Program-made: the position numbers and the translations under genes
Assembly: GCA_945957575.1 (NCBI GenBank)
Contig: CAMFLW010000003.1
Span: 33,199 to 97,198, forward strand
Reading direction: 5' to 3'
Origin: an uncultured Aeromonas sp.
GTDB lineage: Bacteria; Pseudomonadota; Gammaproteobacteria; Enterobacterales; Aeromonadaceae
Length of the DNA stretch: 64,000 nt
Shown: one piece after another, positions 39,936-51,867 of the stretch
How the letters are laid out: each line of letters starts with the position of its first letter
Numbering within the stretch: the first letter of the stretch is position 1
Notes under the pieces: model-generated
Told to the model about the DNA's origin: nothing
What the model saw: only the letters and a program-made list of their open reading frames with translations
Databases searched by the model: none

Positions 39936-42452
39936 TTGGCCGATAAAAAGCTGTTTACTCCTTTATCAGGTACACAACGGATCTTCGAAGCCGTCTTGAT
40001 CGCCATCACCCTGATGGCCGCTTATCTTCTGCTTGCCCTGTTGTCCTATCATCCCGCCGATCCCGGTTGGTCCCAGACCTCGTGGGAAGGGGAGGTCAAG
40101 AACCTCGCCGGCAGCGCAGGCGCCTGGCTTGCCGATATCACCATGTTTACCTTTGGTGCCTTCTCCTATCTGGTTCCGCCGCTGGTGGTGCTGTTGGGCT
40201 GGAGCCTCTTCTGGCGGCCAAGCCGCCTGCTCGATGTGGATTACCTCACCCTCGGGGTGCGGATCATCGGCTTTATCCTGACCGTGCTTGGCATGTCGGC
40301 CATCGCCAGCATGAACTTCAACGATCTGCAGAACTTCTCCGCCGGTGGTCTGGTGGGGGATGTTATCGCCTCCGCCGTAGTACCGCTGTTTGGCGGGGTG
40401 GGCGCCAACCTGATGCTGCTCTGCTTCGTGGCGACCGGCATTACCCTGTTTACCGGCTGGTCCTGGCTCACCATCGTCGAGCGCATCGGTGCCGCCTGTA
40501 CCGGCTCCGTCAGTGCCATCTACCACTTCCCGGGCACTCTGGGTCGCTGGTTGACCGGCGGCTGGCGTCAGCCTCGCGTTGAGGGACCGGATCCCCTGCT
40601 TGAAGGGGGCGTGGGTGCCATCGAGCTTGATGACGAAGATGAAGACGATCCCCACAGCAACTGGGGTCGCCGCGCCAAGGGCAAAAACCAGAAAGGCTCC
40701 AAGGAGGAGTGGTTGCCTGAACTGGACGACGACACCTTCGAGTTTGACCCGCAGTTTGATGATGAGGACGACGAACCCGCGCCAGTGGTCAAAGCCAAAC
40801 GGCCAGCCCCTGCCAGCACGCGTCGCCAGAGCGCCCTTGCCGTCGCCGATGACGAGGACGATGAAGATCTCGACCTGCCGTGGGCCGAAGGCGAGGATGC
40901 CCCAGTTGCTCCTGTCGTCGCCATGCCGACCAAGCCCAAGCGCCGCGTACAGGCCAACCTGCCACCGTTGCCGAGTCTCGAGCTGCTGGATCGTCCGCCT
41001 GCCAAGACTCAGATGATGAGCAAGGATGAGCTGGATCGCATGGGCCGTCTGGTGGAGGCCAAGCTCGCCGATTACAACGTGCAGGCCAAGGTGGTCGGTG
41101 TCTATCCGGGTCCGGTCATCACCCGTTTTGAACTGGATCTGGCACCCGGCATGAAGGCGAGCAAGATCACCAACCTGTCCCGCGATCTGGCCCGCTCTCT
41201 GTCGGCCAGCAGCGTGCGGGTGGTCGAGGTGATCCCGGGCAAGACCTATGTCGGCATTGAGCTGCCCAACCGGGTGCGCCAGACCGTCTACCTGCGCGAG
41301 ACCCTCGACTGCGATGCGTTCCGCGATAGCCGCAACCCGCTCACCATGGGTCTGGGTCAGGACATCGCCGGCGAGCCGGTAGTCGTGAACCTCGCCAAGA
41401 TGCCTCACCTGCTGGTGGCTGGTACCACGGGTTCCGGTAAATCGGTGGGGGTGAACACCATGATCATCTCCATGCTCTACAAATCTTCGCCGGACGATCT
41501 GCGCTTCATCATGATCGACCCCAAGATGCTGGAATTGTCGGTCTACGAAGGGATCCCGCACCTCCTGACCGAGGTAGTGACCGACATGAAGGATGCCGCC
41601 AACGCCCTGCGCTGGTGTGTGGGCGAGATGGAGCGTCGCTACAAGCTGATGTCGGCAGTCGGGGTGCGCAACCTCAAGGGCTACAACGACAAAGTGCTGG
41701 CGGCTATCGAGGAGGGGGATCCCCTGCTGGATCCGCTGTGGCGTCCGGGCGACTCCATGGATCAGACGCCGCCGGAGCTGGAGAAGCTGCCCCATATCGT
41801 GGTGGTGGTGGACGAGTTTGCCGACATGATGATGATCGTCGGCAAGAAGGTGGAAGAGCTGATTGCCCGTATCGCCCAGAAGGCGCGGGCGGCCGGTATT
41901 CACCTTATCCTTGCGACCCAGCGTCCGTCGGTGGATGTCATCACCGGTCTTATCAAGGCCAACATCCCGACCCGTATCTCGTTCCAGGTGTCGAGCAAGA
42001 TCGACTCGCGTACCATCATCGATCAGGGCGGCGCCGAATCTCTGCTCGGCATGGGCGACATGCTCTACATGCCGGCCGGTACTTCCAACCCGACCCGGGT
42101 GCACGGTGCCTTTGTCGATGACCACGAGGTACACAAGGTGGTGGCGGACTGGAAACTGCGCGGCGAACCGAACTACATCGACGAGATCCTTTCCGGCGAA
42201 TCTGGTGGTGAAGGTGGCAGCGGCGAATATGGCGGTAGTGACGATGAAGAGCTCGACCCCTTGTTTGACGAAGCGGTTGCCTTCGTGGTGGAGTCCCGCC
42301 GTGGCTCGACCTCCAGCGTGCAGCGCAAGTTCAAGATTGGTTACAACCGGGCAGCTCGTCTCATCGAGCAGATGGAAAATCAGGGCATTGTTAGCGCCCC
42401 GGGTGGCAACGGTCAGCGCGATGTGCTGGCTCCGCCGCCGGTGCGGGACTAA
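39936..42452 (+). CDS. ftsK: DNA translocase FtsK (probable TTG start)
   Basis: FtsK (838 residues) links division to chromosome-dimer resolution at dif. Four helices fill about residues 20-190 (the first is [20 protein letters not shown]). An acidic linker (DDEDEDD-type, about 225-345) follows, then the alpha-beta motor with Walker [19 protein letters not shown] and Walker [16 protein letters not shown]. The gamma winged helix is [20 protein letters not shown] at 39936 has AGGAG eight bases upstream; the in-frame ATG at 39912 has no ribosome site. The linker is much shorter than in E. coli FtsK (1329 residues). lolA, rarA and serS follow as in E. coli. Confidence 0.95.
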   Translation: MADKKLFTPLSGTQRIFEAVLIAITLMAAYLLLALLSYHPADPGWSQTSWEGEVKNLAGSAGAWLADITMFTFGAFSYLVPPLVVLLGWSLFWRPSRLLDVDYLTLGVRIIGFILTVLGMSAIASMNFNDLQNFSAGGLVGDVIASAVVPLFGGVGANLMLLCFVATGITLFTGWSWLTIVERIGAACTGSVSAIYHFPGTLGRWLTGGWRQPRVEGPDPLLEGGVGAIELDDEDEDDPHSNWGRRAKGKNQKGSKEEWLPELDDDTFEFDPQFDDEDDEPAPVVKAKRPAPASTRRQSALAVADDEDDEDLDLPWAEGEDAPVAPVVAMPTKPKRRVQANLPPLPSLELLDRPPAKTQMMSKDELDRMGRLVEAKLADYNVQAKVVGVYPGPVITRFELDLAPGMKASKITNLSRDLARSLSASSVRVVEVIPGKTYVGIELPNRVRQTVYLRETLDCDAFRDSRNPLTMGLGQDIAGEPVVVNLAKMPHLLVAGTTGSGKSVGVNTMIISMLYKSSPDDLRFIMIDPKMLELSVYEGIPHLLTEVVTDMKDAANALRWCVGEMERRYKLMSAVGVRNLKGYNDKVLAAIEEGDPLLDPLWRPGDSMDQTPPELEKLPHIVVVVDEFADMMMIVGKKVEELIARIAQKARAAGIHLILATQRPSVDVITGLIKANIPTRISFQVSSKIDSRTIIDQGGAESLLGMGDMLYMPAGTSNPTRVHGAFVDDHEVHKVVADWKLRGEPNYIDEILSGESGGEGGSGEYGGSDDEELDPLFDEAVAFVVESRRGSTSSVQRKFKIGYNRAARLIEQMENQGIVSAPGGNGQRDVLAPPPVRD

Positions 42453-42520
42453 GGCCCACCCTTTTACTGTTATCCTGGCCATGCCCCTCACGGGCGTGGC
42501 CTTTTATCGAGATGGTCGTT

Positions 42521-43141
42521 ATGAAAAGCATGATGAAAAAACAGCTGTTGATCGGATCCATGCTGCTGGTTGCCAGCAGCCAGGTGTGGGCCGACGCGGC
42601 CAGCGATCTCAAGCAGAAGCTGGCCAGTGTCAGCCTCTTCTCCGCCAAGTTCTCCCAGACTGTCTACGACAGCAAGGGCAAGGAGCTGCAGCGCGCCAGC
42701 GGCGATCTGGTGGTACAGCGCCCCAACCATTTCAACTGGCATACCACTGCGCCTGACGAGAGCCTGATCGTGGCCGATGGCAAGGATGTCTGGGTATATG
42801 ACCCCTTTGTCGAGCAGGTGACCGCCCTTAAATTGAAGGATGCGGTGCTCAACACTCCCTTCGTGCTCATCACCGGCAATGACGACAAGCTGTGGAAGAA
42901 CTATGACGTGACCCAGCAGGGTGATGTCTACACAGTCACCAGCCGTGATCCGAGCGAACTTATCGCCTCCTTCCGCGTCACCTTCGATCGCGACAACAAC
43001 ATCAGCCGCTTCGATGTGAAAGAGGCGCAGGGGCAGTGGACCGAATTTACCCTCAATAACTTCAACCGCAAGCCGGTGCTCAAGGGCAACGAATTTGTCT
43101 TCAAGATCCCGAAGGGGGTCGAGCTGGATGATCAGCGCTGA
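42521..43141 (+). CDS. lolA: Outer-membrane lipoprotein carrier protein LolA
   Basis: LolA (206 residues with signal) is the periplasmic chaperone that takes lipoproteins from LolCDE to LolB. The signal peptide is [20 protein letters not shown], with cleavage after WADA. Mature family segments are [32 protein letters not shown] and [13 protein letters not shown], ending [12 protein letters not shown] lies nine bases before ATG 42521; ATG 42512 and 42530 are alternatives. The stop overlaps the rarA start (TGATG). Confidence 0.96.
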   Translation: MKSMMKKQLLIGSMLLVASSQVWADAASDLKQKLASVSLFSAKFSQTVYDSKGKELQRASGDLVVQRPNHFNWHTTAPDESLIVADGKDVWVYDPFVEQVTALKLKDAVLNTPFVLITGNDDKLWKNYDVTQQGDVYTVTSRDPSELIASFRVTFDRDNNISRFDVKEAQGQWTEFTLNNFNRKPVLKGNEFVFKIPKGVELDDQR

Positions 43142-44478
43142 TGAGCAATCTCTCGCTGGATTTCTCGTCGGACTTTCGTCCGCTGGCGGCCCGGATGCGG
43201 CCGCAAAACCTCGACCAGTACATAGGTCAGCAGCATATCCTGGGGCCTGACAAGCCCCTGCGCAAAGCGATCCTGGCGGGTCACTGCCACTCGATGATCC
43301 TGTGGGGACCACCCGGTACCGGCAAGACCACTTTGGCGGAGCTGATGGCTCACTACTGTCAGGCGGAAGTGGAGCGACTCTCGGCGGTGACCTCCGGCAT
43401 CAAGGAGATCCGCGCCGCTATCGACAAGGCCAAAGAGAACAGCTGGCGCGGAGTGCGCACCATCCTCTTCGTGGATGAAGTACACCGCTTCAACAAGAGC
43501 CAGCAGGATGTGTTTCTGCCCCACATCGAAGATGGCACCATCACCTTCATCGGCGCCACCACCGAGAACCCTTCGTTCGAACTCAACAACGCGCTGCTTT
43601 CCCGGGCCCGGGTCTATCTGCTCAAGCGACTGGAGGAGCAGGATATCCTCGCCATGATCGATCAGGCGATGCAGGACCCCCGCGGCCTCAATGATCCGGC
43701 CCTTGCCTTTGCTCCCGGCGTCAAGGAGGCACTGGCCAAGGCGGTGGATGGTGACGGGCGCAAGTCCCTCAACTATCTGGAGCTGCTGGCTGACATGGCC
43801 GAGCTTGATGGCAGCGGCCACAAGCTTATCGACAGCGCGCTGCTCGCCGCCGTGGCGGGGGAACATGTGGCCCGCTTCGACAAGGGGGGGGATCACTTCT
43901 ACGACCTCATCTCGGCGGTGCACAAGTCCATTCGCGGCTCGGCGCCGGATGCGGCGCTTTACTGGTATGCCCGTATGGTGAGTGCCGGCTGCGATCCGCT
44001 CTATATTGCCCGCCGCTTGCTGGCCATTGCCTCGGAAGATGTGGGCAATGCCGATCCCCGTGCCATGCAGGTGGCGCTATCTGCCTGGGATTGTTTCCAC
44101 CGCATCGGACCGGCGGAAGGGGAGCGGGCCATCGCCCAGGCGATCGTCTACCTTGCCTGTGCGCCCAAGAGCAATGCGGTCTACACCGCCTGGAAGGCAG
44201 CGCTCAATGATGCCAAGAACCTGCCTGACTTCGAGGTGCCGGTGCACCTGCGCAACGCACCGACCCGGCTGATGAGCGATCTGGGCTATGGTGCCGAGTA
44301 TCGTTACGCCCACGACGAACCGGGTGCTTACGCCGCAGGCGAGGAGTATTTCCCCCCCGAACTTGCCGGCAAGCAGTACTATCAGCCGACCGATCGTGGC
44401 CTTGAAAAACAGATCGGCCAGAAGCTCGATTATCTCCACGAGCTCGATCGACAGAGCCCGCAAAAACGGGGCCGATAG
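43141..44478 (+). CDS. rarA: Replication-associated recombination protein RarA (MgsA)
   Basis: RarA (445 residues) is an AAA+ ATPase of the WRNIP1/Mgs1 group that acts at stalled replication forks and binds SSB. N-terminal [20 protein letters not shown], Walker [17 protein letters not shown], Walker [17 protein letters not shown], sensor 1 [14 protein letters not shown], and the tetramerisation domain with [19 protein letters not shown]. Its start overlaps the lolA stop, so translation is coupled. Confidence 0.97.
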   Translation: MSNLSLDFSSDFRPLAARMRPQNLDQYIGQQHILGPDKPLRKAILAGHCHSMILWGPPGTGKTTLAELMAHYCQAEVERLSAVTSGIKEIRAAIDKAKENSWRGVRTILFVDEVHRFNKSQQDVFLPHIEDGTITFIGATTENPSFELNNALLSRARVYLLKRLEEQDILAMIDQAMQDPRGLNDPALAFAPGVKEALAKAVDGDGRKSLNYLELLADMAELDGSGHKLIDSALLAAVAGEHVARFDKGGDHFYDLISAVHKSIRGSAPDAALYWYARMVSAGCDPLYIARRLLAIASEDVGNADPRAMQVALSAWDCFHRIGPAEGERAIAQAIVYLACAPKSNAVYTAWKAALNDAKNLPDFEVPVHLRNAPTRLMSDLGYGAEYRYAHDEPGAYAAGEEYFPPELAGKQYYQPTDRGLEKQIGQKLDYLHELDRQSPQKRGR

Positions 44479-44508
44479 CCACCCATTTTGGCCAGCAGAA
44501 TGAAAATT

Positions 44509-44541
44509 GGTCAGACACCGGAATAATTGGGGTGTTTGACC
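44509..44541 (+). other. Hairpin between rarA and serS
   Basis: GGTCAGACACC pairs with GGTGTTTGACC (11 bp with one G-U pair) around an 11-base loop. No T-tract follows. A smaller CCCTG / CAGGG hairpin lies near 44572-44587. No T-box or other known leader motif was recognised in the 289-base interval 44479-44767. Confidence 0.4.
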
Positions 44542-44764
44542 CCACAAGTTGGCAAAAACGACCCAAATAGTCCCTGTTCGGGCAGGGGGGCGGTCTGCTA
44601 CACTGCCCCTCTGACCCCGTTGGTTTCGGCCTGATACCATCTTCTTGATTTCGAAGGCCTGACTCTCAAAACGACGGGGGCGCCAACCGATGTTAACTTC
44701 CGGATCTGTTTTCCCGCCCGTCATGATGACTCAGGCCCAGATCCCTTATTAAAAAAGTAGGTAA

Positions 44765-46063
<1,299 letters not shown>

Positions 46064-46079
46064 GCGCTCGTTGCAGACG

Positions 46080-46108
46080 ACAACGCCATGGCCATGCCAT
46101 GGCGTTGT
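46080..46108 (+). terminator. Long hairpin after serS
   Basis: A 13-bp perfect stem ACAACGCCATGGC / GCCATGGCGTTGT with loop CAT, 17 bases after the serS stop. No T-tract follows, so it may protect the 3' end more than terminate. Confidence 0.6.
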
Positions 46109-46199
46109 GCATTCTGGCGCCGGTCAACCGTTTTAGTGCTGAAAAAAAAGCGTTTTTTCGGCGCCGCTTTGAACAGTTAACACATTTTTATCAAGCAAT

Positions 46200-46215
46200 G
46201 CGCAATCGTTTTTGT
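46200..46215 (+). promoter_or_regulatory. PurR-box-like operator of cvpA-purF
   Basis: GCGCAATCGTTTTTGT agrees with the PurR consensus ACGCAAACGTTTGCGT at 12 of 16 positions, keeping the central CG. It lies 37-52 bases before the cvpA ATG, beside a possible TAGACT -10. E. coli cvpA-purF has a PurR operator at the equivalent place. Confidence 0.75.
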
Positions 46216-46251
46216 TAGACTGCGCCGCAATTTCGCAGGACATCTTTTTCT

Positions 46252-46740
46252 ATGGTCTGGATTGATTACGCCATCATCGGCATCGTTGGTTTTTCTGCTC
46301 TTATCAGCCTGGTGCGCGGCTTCGTCAAGGAAGCCATGTCGCTCGTCACCTGGTTCGTCGCCTTCTTTATCGCCAGCCATTTCTATCCCGATCTCGCCGT
46401 CTATTTCACCTCCTTCTCCGACGCGCTGGTACGCAATGGATTGGCCATCGCGGCCCTGTTCGTGGCGACCCTGATCCTCGGCAGCGTGGTCAACTATGTG
46501 GTGGGCCTGCTGGTGGACAAGACGGGGCTCTCCGGGACCGATCGGGTGCTGGGGGTCTGCTTCGGTGCAATTCGCGGGGTACTGATCGTCAGTGCCCTGC
46601 TTTTTTTCATGGATACCTTCACCAGTCTCTCCCAGAGCGACTGGTGGGGGGCGTCCAAGCTGGTGCCCGAGTTCAAACCGGTCATCCAGTGGTTCTTCGG
46701 GTTCATGCTGAACTCATCGAGTTTTCTTAAACAGGTATAG
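46252..46740 (+). CDS. cvpA: CvpA family membrane protein
   Basis: CvpA (162 residues) is an inner-membrane protein with four predicted helices, first named for colicin V production and linked in enterics to envelope stress resistance. Recognisable are WIDYAIIGIVGFSALISLVRG, EAMSLVTWFVAFFIA, and DRVLGVCFGAIRGVLIVSAL. It lies 21 bases upstream of purF, the conserved pairing. It is separated from dedD, its usual upstream neighbour in E. coli. Confidence 0.95.
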   Translation: MVWIDYAIIGIVGFSALISLVRGFVKEAMSLVTWFVAFFIASHFYPDLAVYFTSFSDALVRNGLAIAALFVATLILGSVVNYVVGLLVDKTGLSGTDRVLGVCFGAIRGVLIVSALLFFMDTFTSLSQSDWWGASKLVPEFKPVIQWFFGFMLNSSSFLKQV

Positions 46741-46761
46741 TGACTTCGAGGTAGCAAAGAC

Positions 46762-48282
46762 ATGTGTGGTATTGTCGGTATAGTTGGCACCACCCCCGTC
46801 AATCAGGCCCTCTACGACGCCTTGACGGTGTTGCAGCACAGGGGACAGGATGCCGCCGGGATTGTGACCATTGACAGTGGAAACTTCCGGCAACGCAAGG
46901 CCAATGGCTTGGTGAAGGACGTGTTTGAAGTGCGCCACATGCAGCGTCTGCAAGGGAACATCGGCATCGGACATGTCAGATATCCCACCGCAGGCAGCTC
47001 CAGTGCCGCAGAAGCCCAACCTTTTTATGTGAACTCTCCTTACGGCATGGTGCTGGCCCATAACGGCAACCTGACCAATGCCAAGGAGCTCAAGGAGCAG
47101 CAGTTTCGCGTCGCGCGTCGTCACATCAACACCACCTCGGATTCCGAAGTGTTGCTGAACGTGCTGGCCCACGAGCTGGATCGCTGCGACAAGATGGCAC
47201 TGCGCCCCGAAGATATCTTCTCTGCGGTGCGCAAGGTTCATCAGCAGATCCGCGGCGCCTATGCGGTGGTCTCGCTGGTGATTGGCCATGGCCTCATCGG
47301 TTTTCGCGACCCCAACGGCATTCGCCCGCTGATCCTCGGTCGTCGCCAGGATGAGCAGGGCCAAGTGGAGTACATGCTCGCCTCCGAGAGCGTGGCACTC
47401 GATGCCATCGGGTTTGAGACGGTGCGTGACATCGCGCCGGGTGAGGCCATCTATATCACCGAGCAGGGCCAGCTCTTCTCCGAGCAGTGTGCACAGAACC
47501 CGCAGATGAGCTCCTGCATCTTCGAATATGTCTACTTTGCCCGTCCCGACTCGTGCATCGACAAGGTGTCGGTCTACGCCGCCCGCCTCAACATGGGTCG
47601 CAAGCTGGGTCAGAAGATTGCCCGTGAGTGGGAAGATCTCGATGTGGACGTGGTCATCCCCATACCCGAGACCTCCTGTGACGTGGCGCTGGAGATCGCC
47701 CACACCCTGGATCTGCCATACCGCCAGGGCTTTGTGAAGAACCGCTACATCGGCCGCACCTTCATCATGCCGGGCCAGACCCAGCGCAAGAAGTCGGTTC
47801 GCCGCAAGCTCAACGCCATCGGCTCCGAGTTCAAGGGCAAGAAGGTGTTGCTGGTGGATGATTCTATCGTACGTGGTACTACGTCCGAGCAGATTATCCA
47901 GATGGCCCGTGAAGCAGGGGCTGCCAAGGTTTACTTTGCCTCGGCTGCGCCGGAAATTCGCTTCCCCAATGTCTATGGCATCGACATGCCCACCGCCAAC
48001 GAGCTGATCGCCCATGGTCGCGAAGTGGAAGAGGTGTGCAAGCTTATTGGCGCTGATGGCCTCATCTTCCAGGATCTGGAAGATCTGGAAGCGGCGGTGC
48101 GGGAGATCAACCCCGAGCTGCGCCACTTCGAGACCTCGGTGTTCAACGGCCACTATGTCACCTCCGATGTAGATCAATCCTACCTTGACCACCTCAATGC
48201 CCTGCGCAGCGACGACAGCAAGGCAGTGCGCGAGTGGCAGGAAGGGACCAGCAATCTGGAAATTTTTAACGAAGGCAGTTAA
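46762..48282 (+). CDS. purF: Amidophosphoribosyltransferase
   Basis: PurF (506 residues) performs the first committed step of purine synthesis, making phosphoribosylamine from PRPP and glutamine. The N-terminal nucleophile amidotransferase starts MCGIVGIVG, with Cys2 exposed after Met removal; no propeptide is present, as in E. coli. [11 protein letters not shown] and [14 protein letters not shown] line the glutamine site. The PRPP-binding loop is [16 protein letters not shown]. Expression is expected to be purine-repressed through the box upstream of cvpA. Confidence 0.98.
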   Translation: MCGIVGIVGTTPVNQALYDALTVLQHRGQDAAGIVTIDSGNFRQRKANGLVKDVFEVRHMQRLQGNIGIGHVRYPTAGSSSAAEAQPFYVNSPYGMVLAHNGNLTNAKELKEQQFRVARRHINTTSDSEVLLNVLAHELDRCDKMALRPEDIFSAVRKVHQQIRGAYAVVSLVIGHGLIGFRDPNGIRPLILGRRQDEQGQVEYMLASESVALDAIGFETVRDIAPGEAIYITEQGQLFSEQCAQNPQMSSCIFEYVYFARPDSCIDKVSVYAARLNMGRKLGQKIAREWEDLDVDVVIPIPETSCDVALEIAHTLDLPYRQGFVKNRYIGRTFIMPGQTQRKKSVRRKLNAIGSEFKGKKVLLVDDSIVRGTTSEQIIQMAREAGAAKVYFASAAPEIRFPNVYGIDMPTANELIAHGREVEEVCKLIGADGLIFQDLEDLEAAVREINPELRHFETSVFNGHYVTSDVDQSYLDHLNALRSDDSKAVREWQEGTSNLEIFNEGS

Positions 48283-48312
48283 ACGTTTTCCTTCTGACTG
48301 GTTTGCATAACG

Positions 48313-48345
48313 CAATGGGAGCCTTGGCTCCCATTGTTGTTTTTG
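48313..48345 (+). terminator. Terminator after purF
   Basis: An 11-bp perfect stem CAATGGGAGCC / GGCTCCCATTG with a TT loop, followed by TTGTTTTTG. Confidence 0.9.
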
Positions 48346-48477
48346 CTGGGAGGTGACGAAAGGGGAGAGATGGCATCTGTTTGAAAAAACAGCGCTTATC
48401 TTGCCAGATATGGGCATGCAACGGCTGATCCGCTAGCATAGGGCCACTTTTCTCATACGCCTTTAACGAGAGTTCAG

Positions 48478-49236
48478 ATGGATGATCTGCTAGCCCCCGT
48501 GCGCCAGTTCTTGCAGTGTGAAACCCCTGACGAGTGGGTGGAGATGGCGCGGGATCCGGCCCGTTTGCCAACCCTGCTTATCGATCATGCCAACTGTGAA
48601 ACCAAGGCTGCACTCACTGCGCACAGTCTGGTGCGCCGCTACTGCCTGCCCAAGGGCAAGCGTCATCTGCTGCCCAAACTGGAGTTTTATCGCGAGCTGG
48701 ACGCTATTCCGGAGAAGGCCGAGATCCTGGGCAAGCGCACCATGGGCGAGTCTGATCGCTCGGTCTTTGCCGAGCTGGAGCGCAATCCGCTGCTGTTTCC
48801 CATGGTGCGGCTCATTCAGGAGGAGTTGCACCACTTCGAGCAGGTGCTGGAGATCATGCAGGCCCGCGGCATCGAATATGGTCCGGTCACCGCTTCTCGC
48901 TATGCCCGGCAACTGATGCAGCATGTGCGCACCCATGAGCCTGCAACCATTGTCGACAAGATGATCATCGGTGCCTATATCGAGGCGCGCTCCTGCGAGC
49001 GTTTTGCCAAGCTGGCGCCCCATCTGGACGAGGAGCTGGGGCGCTTCTACGTCTCCCTGCTGCGCTCCGAGGCGCGCCACTATCAGGATTACCTCGCGCT
49101 GGCCGAGCAGTATGCGGGGGAGGACATCAGCGAGCGGGTCGCCTACTTTGGCAAGCTGGAAGCCGAGCTTATCTCCTCGCCAGACCCCCAGTTCCGGTTT
49201 CATAGCGGCCTCCCTGTCACATCTGACAGTTGTTGA
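48478..49236 (+). CDS. miaE: tRNA-(ms2io6A37) hydroxylase
   Basis: MiaE (252 residues) is a non-heme diiron monooxygenase that hydroxylates the isopentenyl group of ms2i6A37 in tRNAs reading UNN codons. Diiron ligands fit the pattern in LIDHANCETKAALTAHS, IQEELHHFEQVLEIM, IEARSCERFAKL and SEARHYQDYL. Present in Salmonella and Pseudomonas but absent from E. coli. It stands alone with its own upstream region. Confidence 0.95.
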   Translation: MDDLLAPVRQFLQCETPDEWVEMARDPARLPTLLIDHANCETKAALTAHSLVRRYCLPKGKRHLLPKLEFYRELDAIPEKAEILGKRTMGESDRSVFAELERNPLLFPMVRLIQEELHHFEQVLEIMQARGIEYGPVTASRYARQLMQHVRTHEPATIVDKMIIGAYIEARSCERFAKLAPHLDEELGRFYVSLLRSEARHYQDYLALAEQYAGEDISERVAYFGKLEAELISSPDPQFRFHSGLPVTSDSC

Positions 49237-49305
49237 CGCACAGGGGGCCAACTACTATTGCCCTGTTCCTACTACGAGCGACAAGTAGTTACTTTTGAGC
49301 GCAAT

Positions 49306-49331
49306 TCCCGGCCTTGAGCCGGGATTTTTTT
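49306..49331 (+). terminator. Terminator after miaE
   Basis: Stem TCCCGGC / GCCGGGA with loop CTTGA and seven T residues. The remainder of the miaE-adk interval (to 49534) shows no gene; it should hold the adk promoter. Confidence 0.9.
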
Positions 49332-49468
49332 ATCCCCGTCATCAGCTCACTGTCAGCACTCCTGTTGAATTTTCACTCACTTTTCCCGTAACCCCGTCAA
49401 TTTGTATGGCGTCGTGTCCCCGTTTTTTATGGTGATAAAGTGGCCATTCAGGCGGCGCGAGCTTGTAG

Positions 49469-50179
<711 letters not shown>

Positions 50180-50222
50180 GCGTTACTGCCGGCACAGTCC
50201 CCTGGGCCATCAGACAAATGAT

Positions 50223-50248
50223 AAAAAGGGCCCAGCGGGCCCTTTTTT
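50223..50248 (+). terminator. Terminator between adk and hemH
   Basis: An 11-bp perfect stem AAAAAGGGCCC / GGGCCCTTTTT with loop AGC, then a further T. It ends 30 bases before the hemH start, so hemH needs a promoter close by or within the hairpin region, or read-through. Confidence 0.93.
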
Positions 50249-50277
50249 GCATCATGACAGATAGACAGGAAGCCAAT

Positions 50278-51252
50278 GTGACCACGAAAACCGGAATCTT
50301 GCTGGTCAATCTGGGTACCCCAGCCGCCCCCACCACCGCCGCCGTCAAAGCGTTTCTCAGCCAGTTTTTGCACGATCCCCGGGTCGTCGATCTGCCACGC
50401 TACCTCTGGTGCCCGTTGCTCCACTTCATCATTCTGCCAACCCGCTCGCCCAAGGTGGCCAAGCTCTATCAGCAGGTGTGGACCGAGCAGGGTTCGCCAC
50501 TGATGGTGATCAGTAAACAGCAGCGGGCTGCGCTGGAGCAGGAGCTCAAGCGTGAAGGGGTCGATGTACCGGTCGAGCTCGCCATGACCTATGGTTCTCC
50601 TTCGCTGGAGGAGGGGTGGCAGGCACTCAAGGCCAAGGGGGTCAACCGGGTGATCCTGTTGCCGCTCTATCCGCAATATTCGGTCAGTACCACGGCATCC
50701 GTGTTCGATGCCTGGGGCCGGGCGATGAAGCATGAGCGCAACCTGCCCGTGGTGCGGCTCATTCGCGATTACCACGCCCACCCCGAGTACATTCAGGCGC
50801 TGGCGATGAGCGTGCGTCGTCACTGGGAGCAGCATGGTAGGGGCGAACATCTGCTGATGTCGTTTCACGGTATCCCCGAGCGCTACGAGCAGGAGGGCGA
50901 TCCCTACGGTCATCAGTGCCGTCACACCGCGTCCTTGCTGGCCGATGCGCTCGGGCTGGAGGCAGGGCAGTGGACGGCCAGTTTCCAGTCGCGCTTTGGC
51001 AAGGAGGAGTGGCTCAAGCCCTATACCGATGAGACGGTGAGTGGCATGCCTGCCCGAGGCATCAAGCGGCTCGATGTGATCTGCCCCGCCTTTGCCGCCG
51101 ATTGCCTCGAGACGCTGGAGGAGATCCAGGTGCAGAACAAGGAGATCTTCCTGGCAGAAGGTGGCGAGGAGTTTGGCTATATTCCGGCGCTCAATAGCGA
51201 TCAGGCCCATATCAGGATGATGGTCTCGCTCATTTGCCGCGAATTGGCATGA
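50278..51252 (+). CDS. hemH: Ferrochelatase (GTG start)
   Basis: HemH (324 residues) inserts Fe2+ into protoporphyrin IX at the inner membrane, the last step of heme synthesis. Family segments are GILLVNLGTPAAPTTAAVK, LLPLYPQYSVSTTASVFD, the catalytic His in LLMSFHGIPERY, SRFGKEEWLKPYT and the catalytic Glu region CPAFAADCLETLEEI. I chose GTG 50278 (TTKTGILLVN), with AGGAAG seven bases upstream. The ATG at 50254 follows the terminator directly and has no ribosome site. Order adk-hemH-gsk is as in E. coli. Confidence 0.95.
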   Translation: MTTKTGILLVNLGTPAAPTTAAVKAFLSQFLHDPRVVDLPRYLWCPLLHFIILPTRSPKVAKLYQQVWTEQGSPLMVISKQQRAALEQELKREGVDVPVELAMTYGSPSLEEGWQALKAKGVNRVILLPLYPQYSVSTTASVFDAWGRAMKHERNLPVVRLIRDYHAHPEYIQALAMSVRRHWEQHGRGEHLLMSFHGIPERYEQEGDPYGHQCRHTASLLADALGLEAGQWTASFQSRFGKEEWLKPYTDETVSGMPARGIKRLDVICPAFAADCLETLEEIQVQNKEIFLAEGGEEFGYIPALNSDQAHIRMMVSLICRELA

Positions 51253-51286
51253 GTGGCCGGCAGCCAGTCAAACAGGGAGTCGTCTT

Positions 51287-51679
51287 ATGGTGCATATCAC
51301 GCTGATTTACGCAGGCCTGCTGGGTTTCCTGTTTCTGGGGCTTTCTTACTGGGTGGTGAGACGGCGGATCCAGTTCAAGGTGATGATAGGGCAGGGAGAA
51401 GCACCACAGATGCTGGCGGCGATCCGGGCTCACGGCAACTTTGCCGAGTACGTACCGCTGACCCTGTTGCTGATGGCCCTGAGTGAAATGGCCGGAGCCA
51501 GCGCACTCTTGCTGCATGCCGGCGGCATCATGCTGCTGGCTGGTCGCGTACTGCATGCCATAGGCATCCAGATCCCGCGAGCACCCAATGTGCCCCGCTT
51601 CGTAGGCATCCTGCTGTTCTGGCTATCCCTCGCGCTGTTTTCCGGGTTGACCCTTTTTCACGGTTTGCTCAACGGATGA
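51287..51679 (+). CDS. MAPEG family membrane protein (YecN-like)
   Basis: A 130-residue protein with four predicted helices and the MAPEG pattern (membrane-associated proteins in eicosanoid and glutathione metabolism): an N-terminal helix, then MLAAIRAHGNFAEYVPLTLL carrying the conserved R-x-H-x-N-x-x-E, then GRVLHAIG. It resembles E. coli YecN, whose role is unknown. GGGAG precedes the ATG. It lies 34 bases after hemH and is probably cotranscribed with it. Confidence 0.88.
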   Translation: MVHITLIYAGLLGFLFLGLSYWVVRRRIQFKVMIGQGEAPQMLAAIRAHGNFAEYVPLTLLLMALSEMAGASALLLHAGGIMLLAGRVLHAIGIQIPRAPNVPRFVGILLFWLSLALFSGLTLFHGLLNG

Positions 51680-51703
51680 ATCATCCCTCTGAATCGAGAG
51701 TCA

Positions 51704-51732
51704 AAAACCACCCGCTTTCGGGTGGTTTTTTT
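51704..51732 (+). terminator. Terminator after the MAPEG gene
   Basis: A perfect stem AAACCACCCG / CGGGTGGTTT with loop CTTT, continuing in a T-run. Confidence 0.9.
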
Positions 51733-51867
51733 GTGGTTAAAGGGCAAACGTTTTTCCTCGCAACCCTTGTCTATACTGACTCCATTATTTAAACAGAGCG
51801 ACTTTTCGGTGCGACAGATTGTGTTAAAATCCCGCCCCTCTTTCCCCCAGAGCACAAGAACATTGCC

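Noticed and set aside
39966..42491. An 841-codon open frame antisense to ftsK
   Set aside because: It is a by-product of codon bias in a GC-rich gene: His- and Gly-rich, no family, no ribosome site, and it lies fully across a clear ftsK.
46714..48417. A 567-codon open frame antisense to purF
   Set aside because: Shadow of purF; the composition is atypical and purF is unambiguous.
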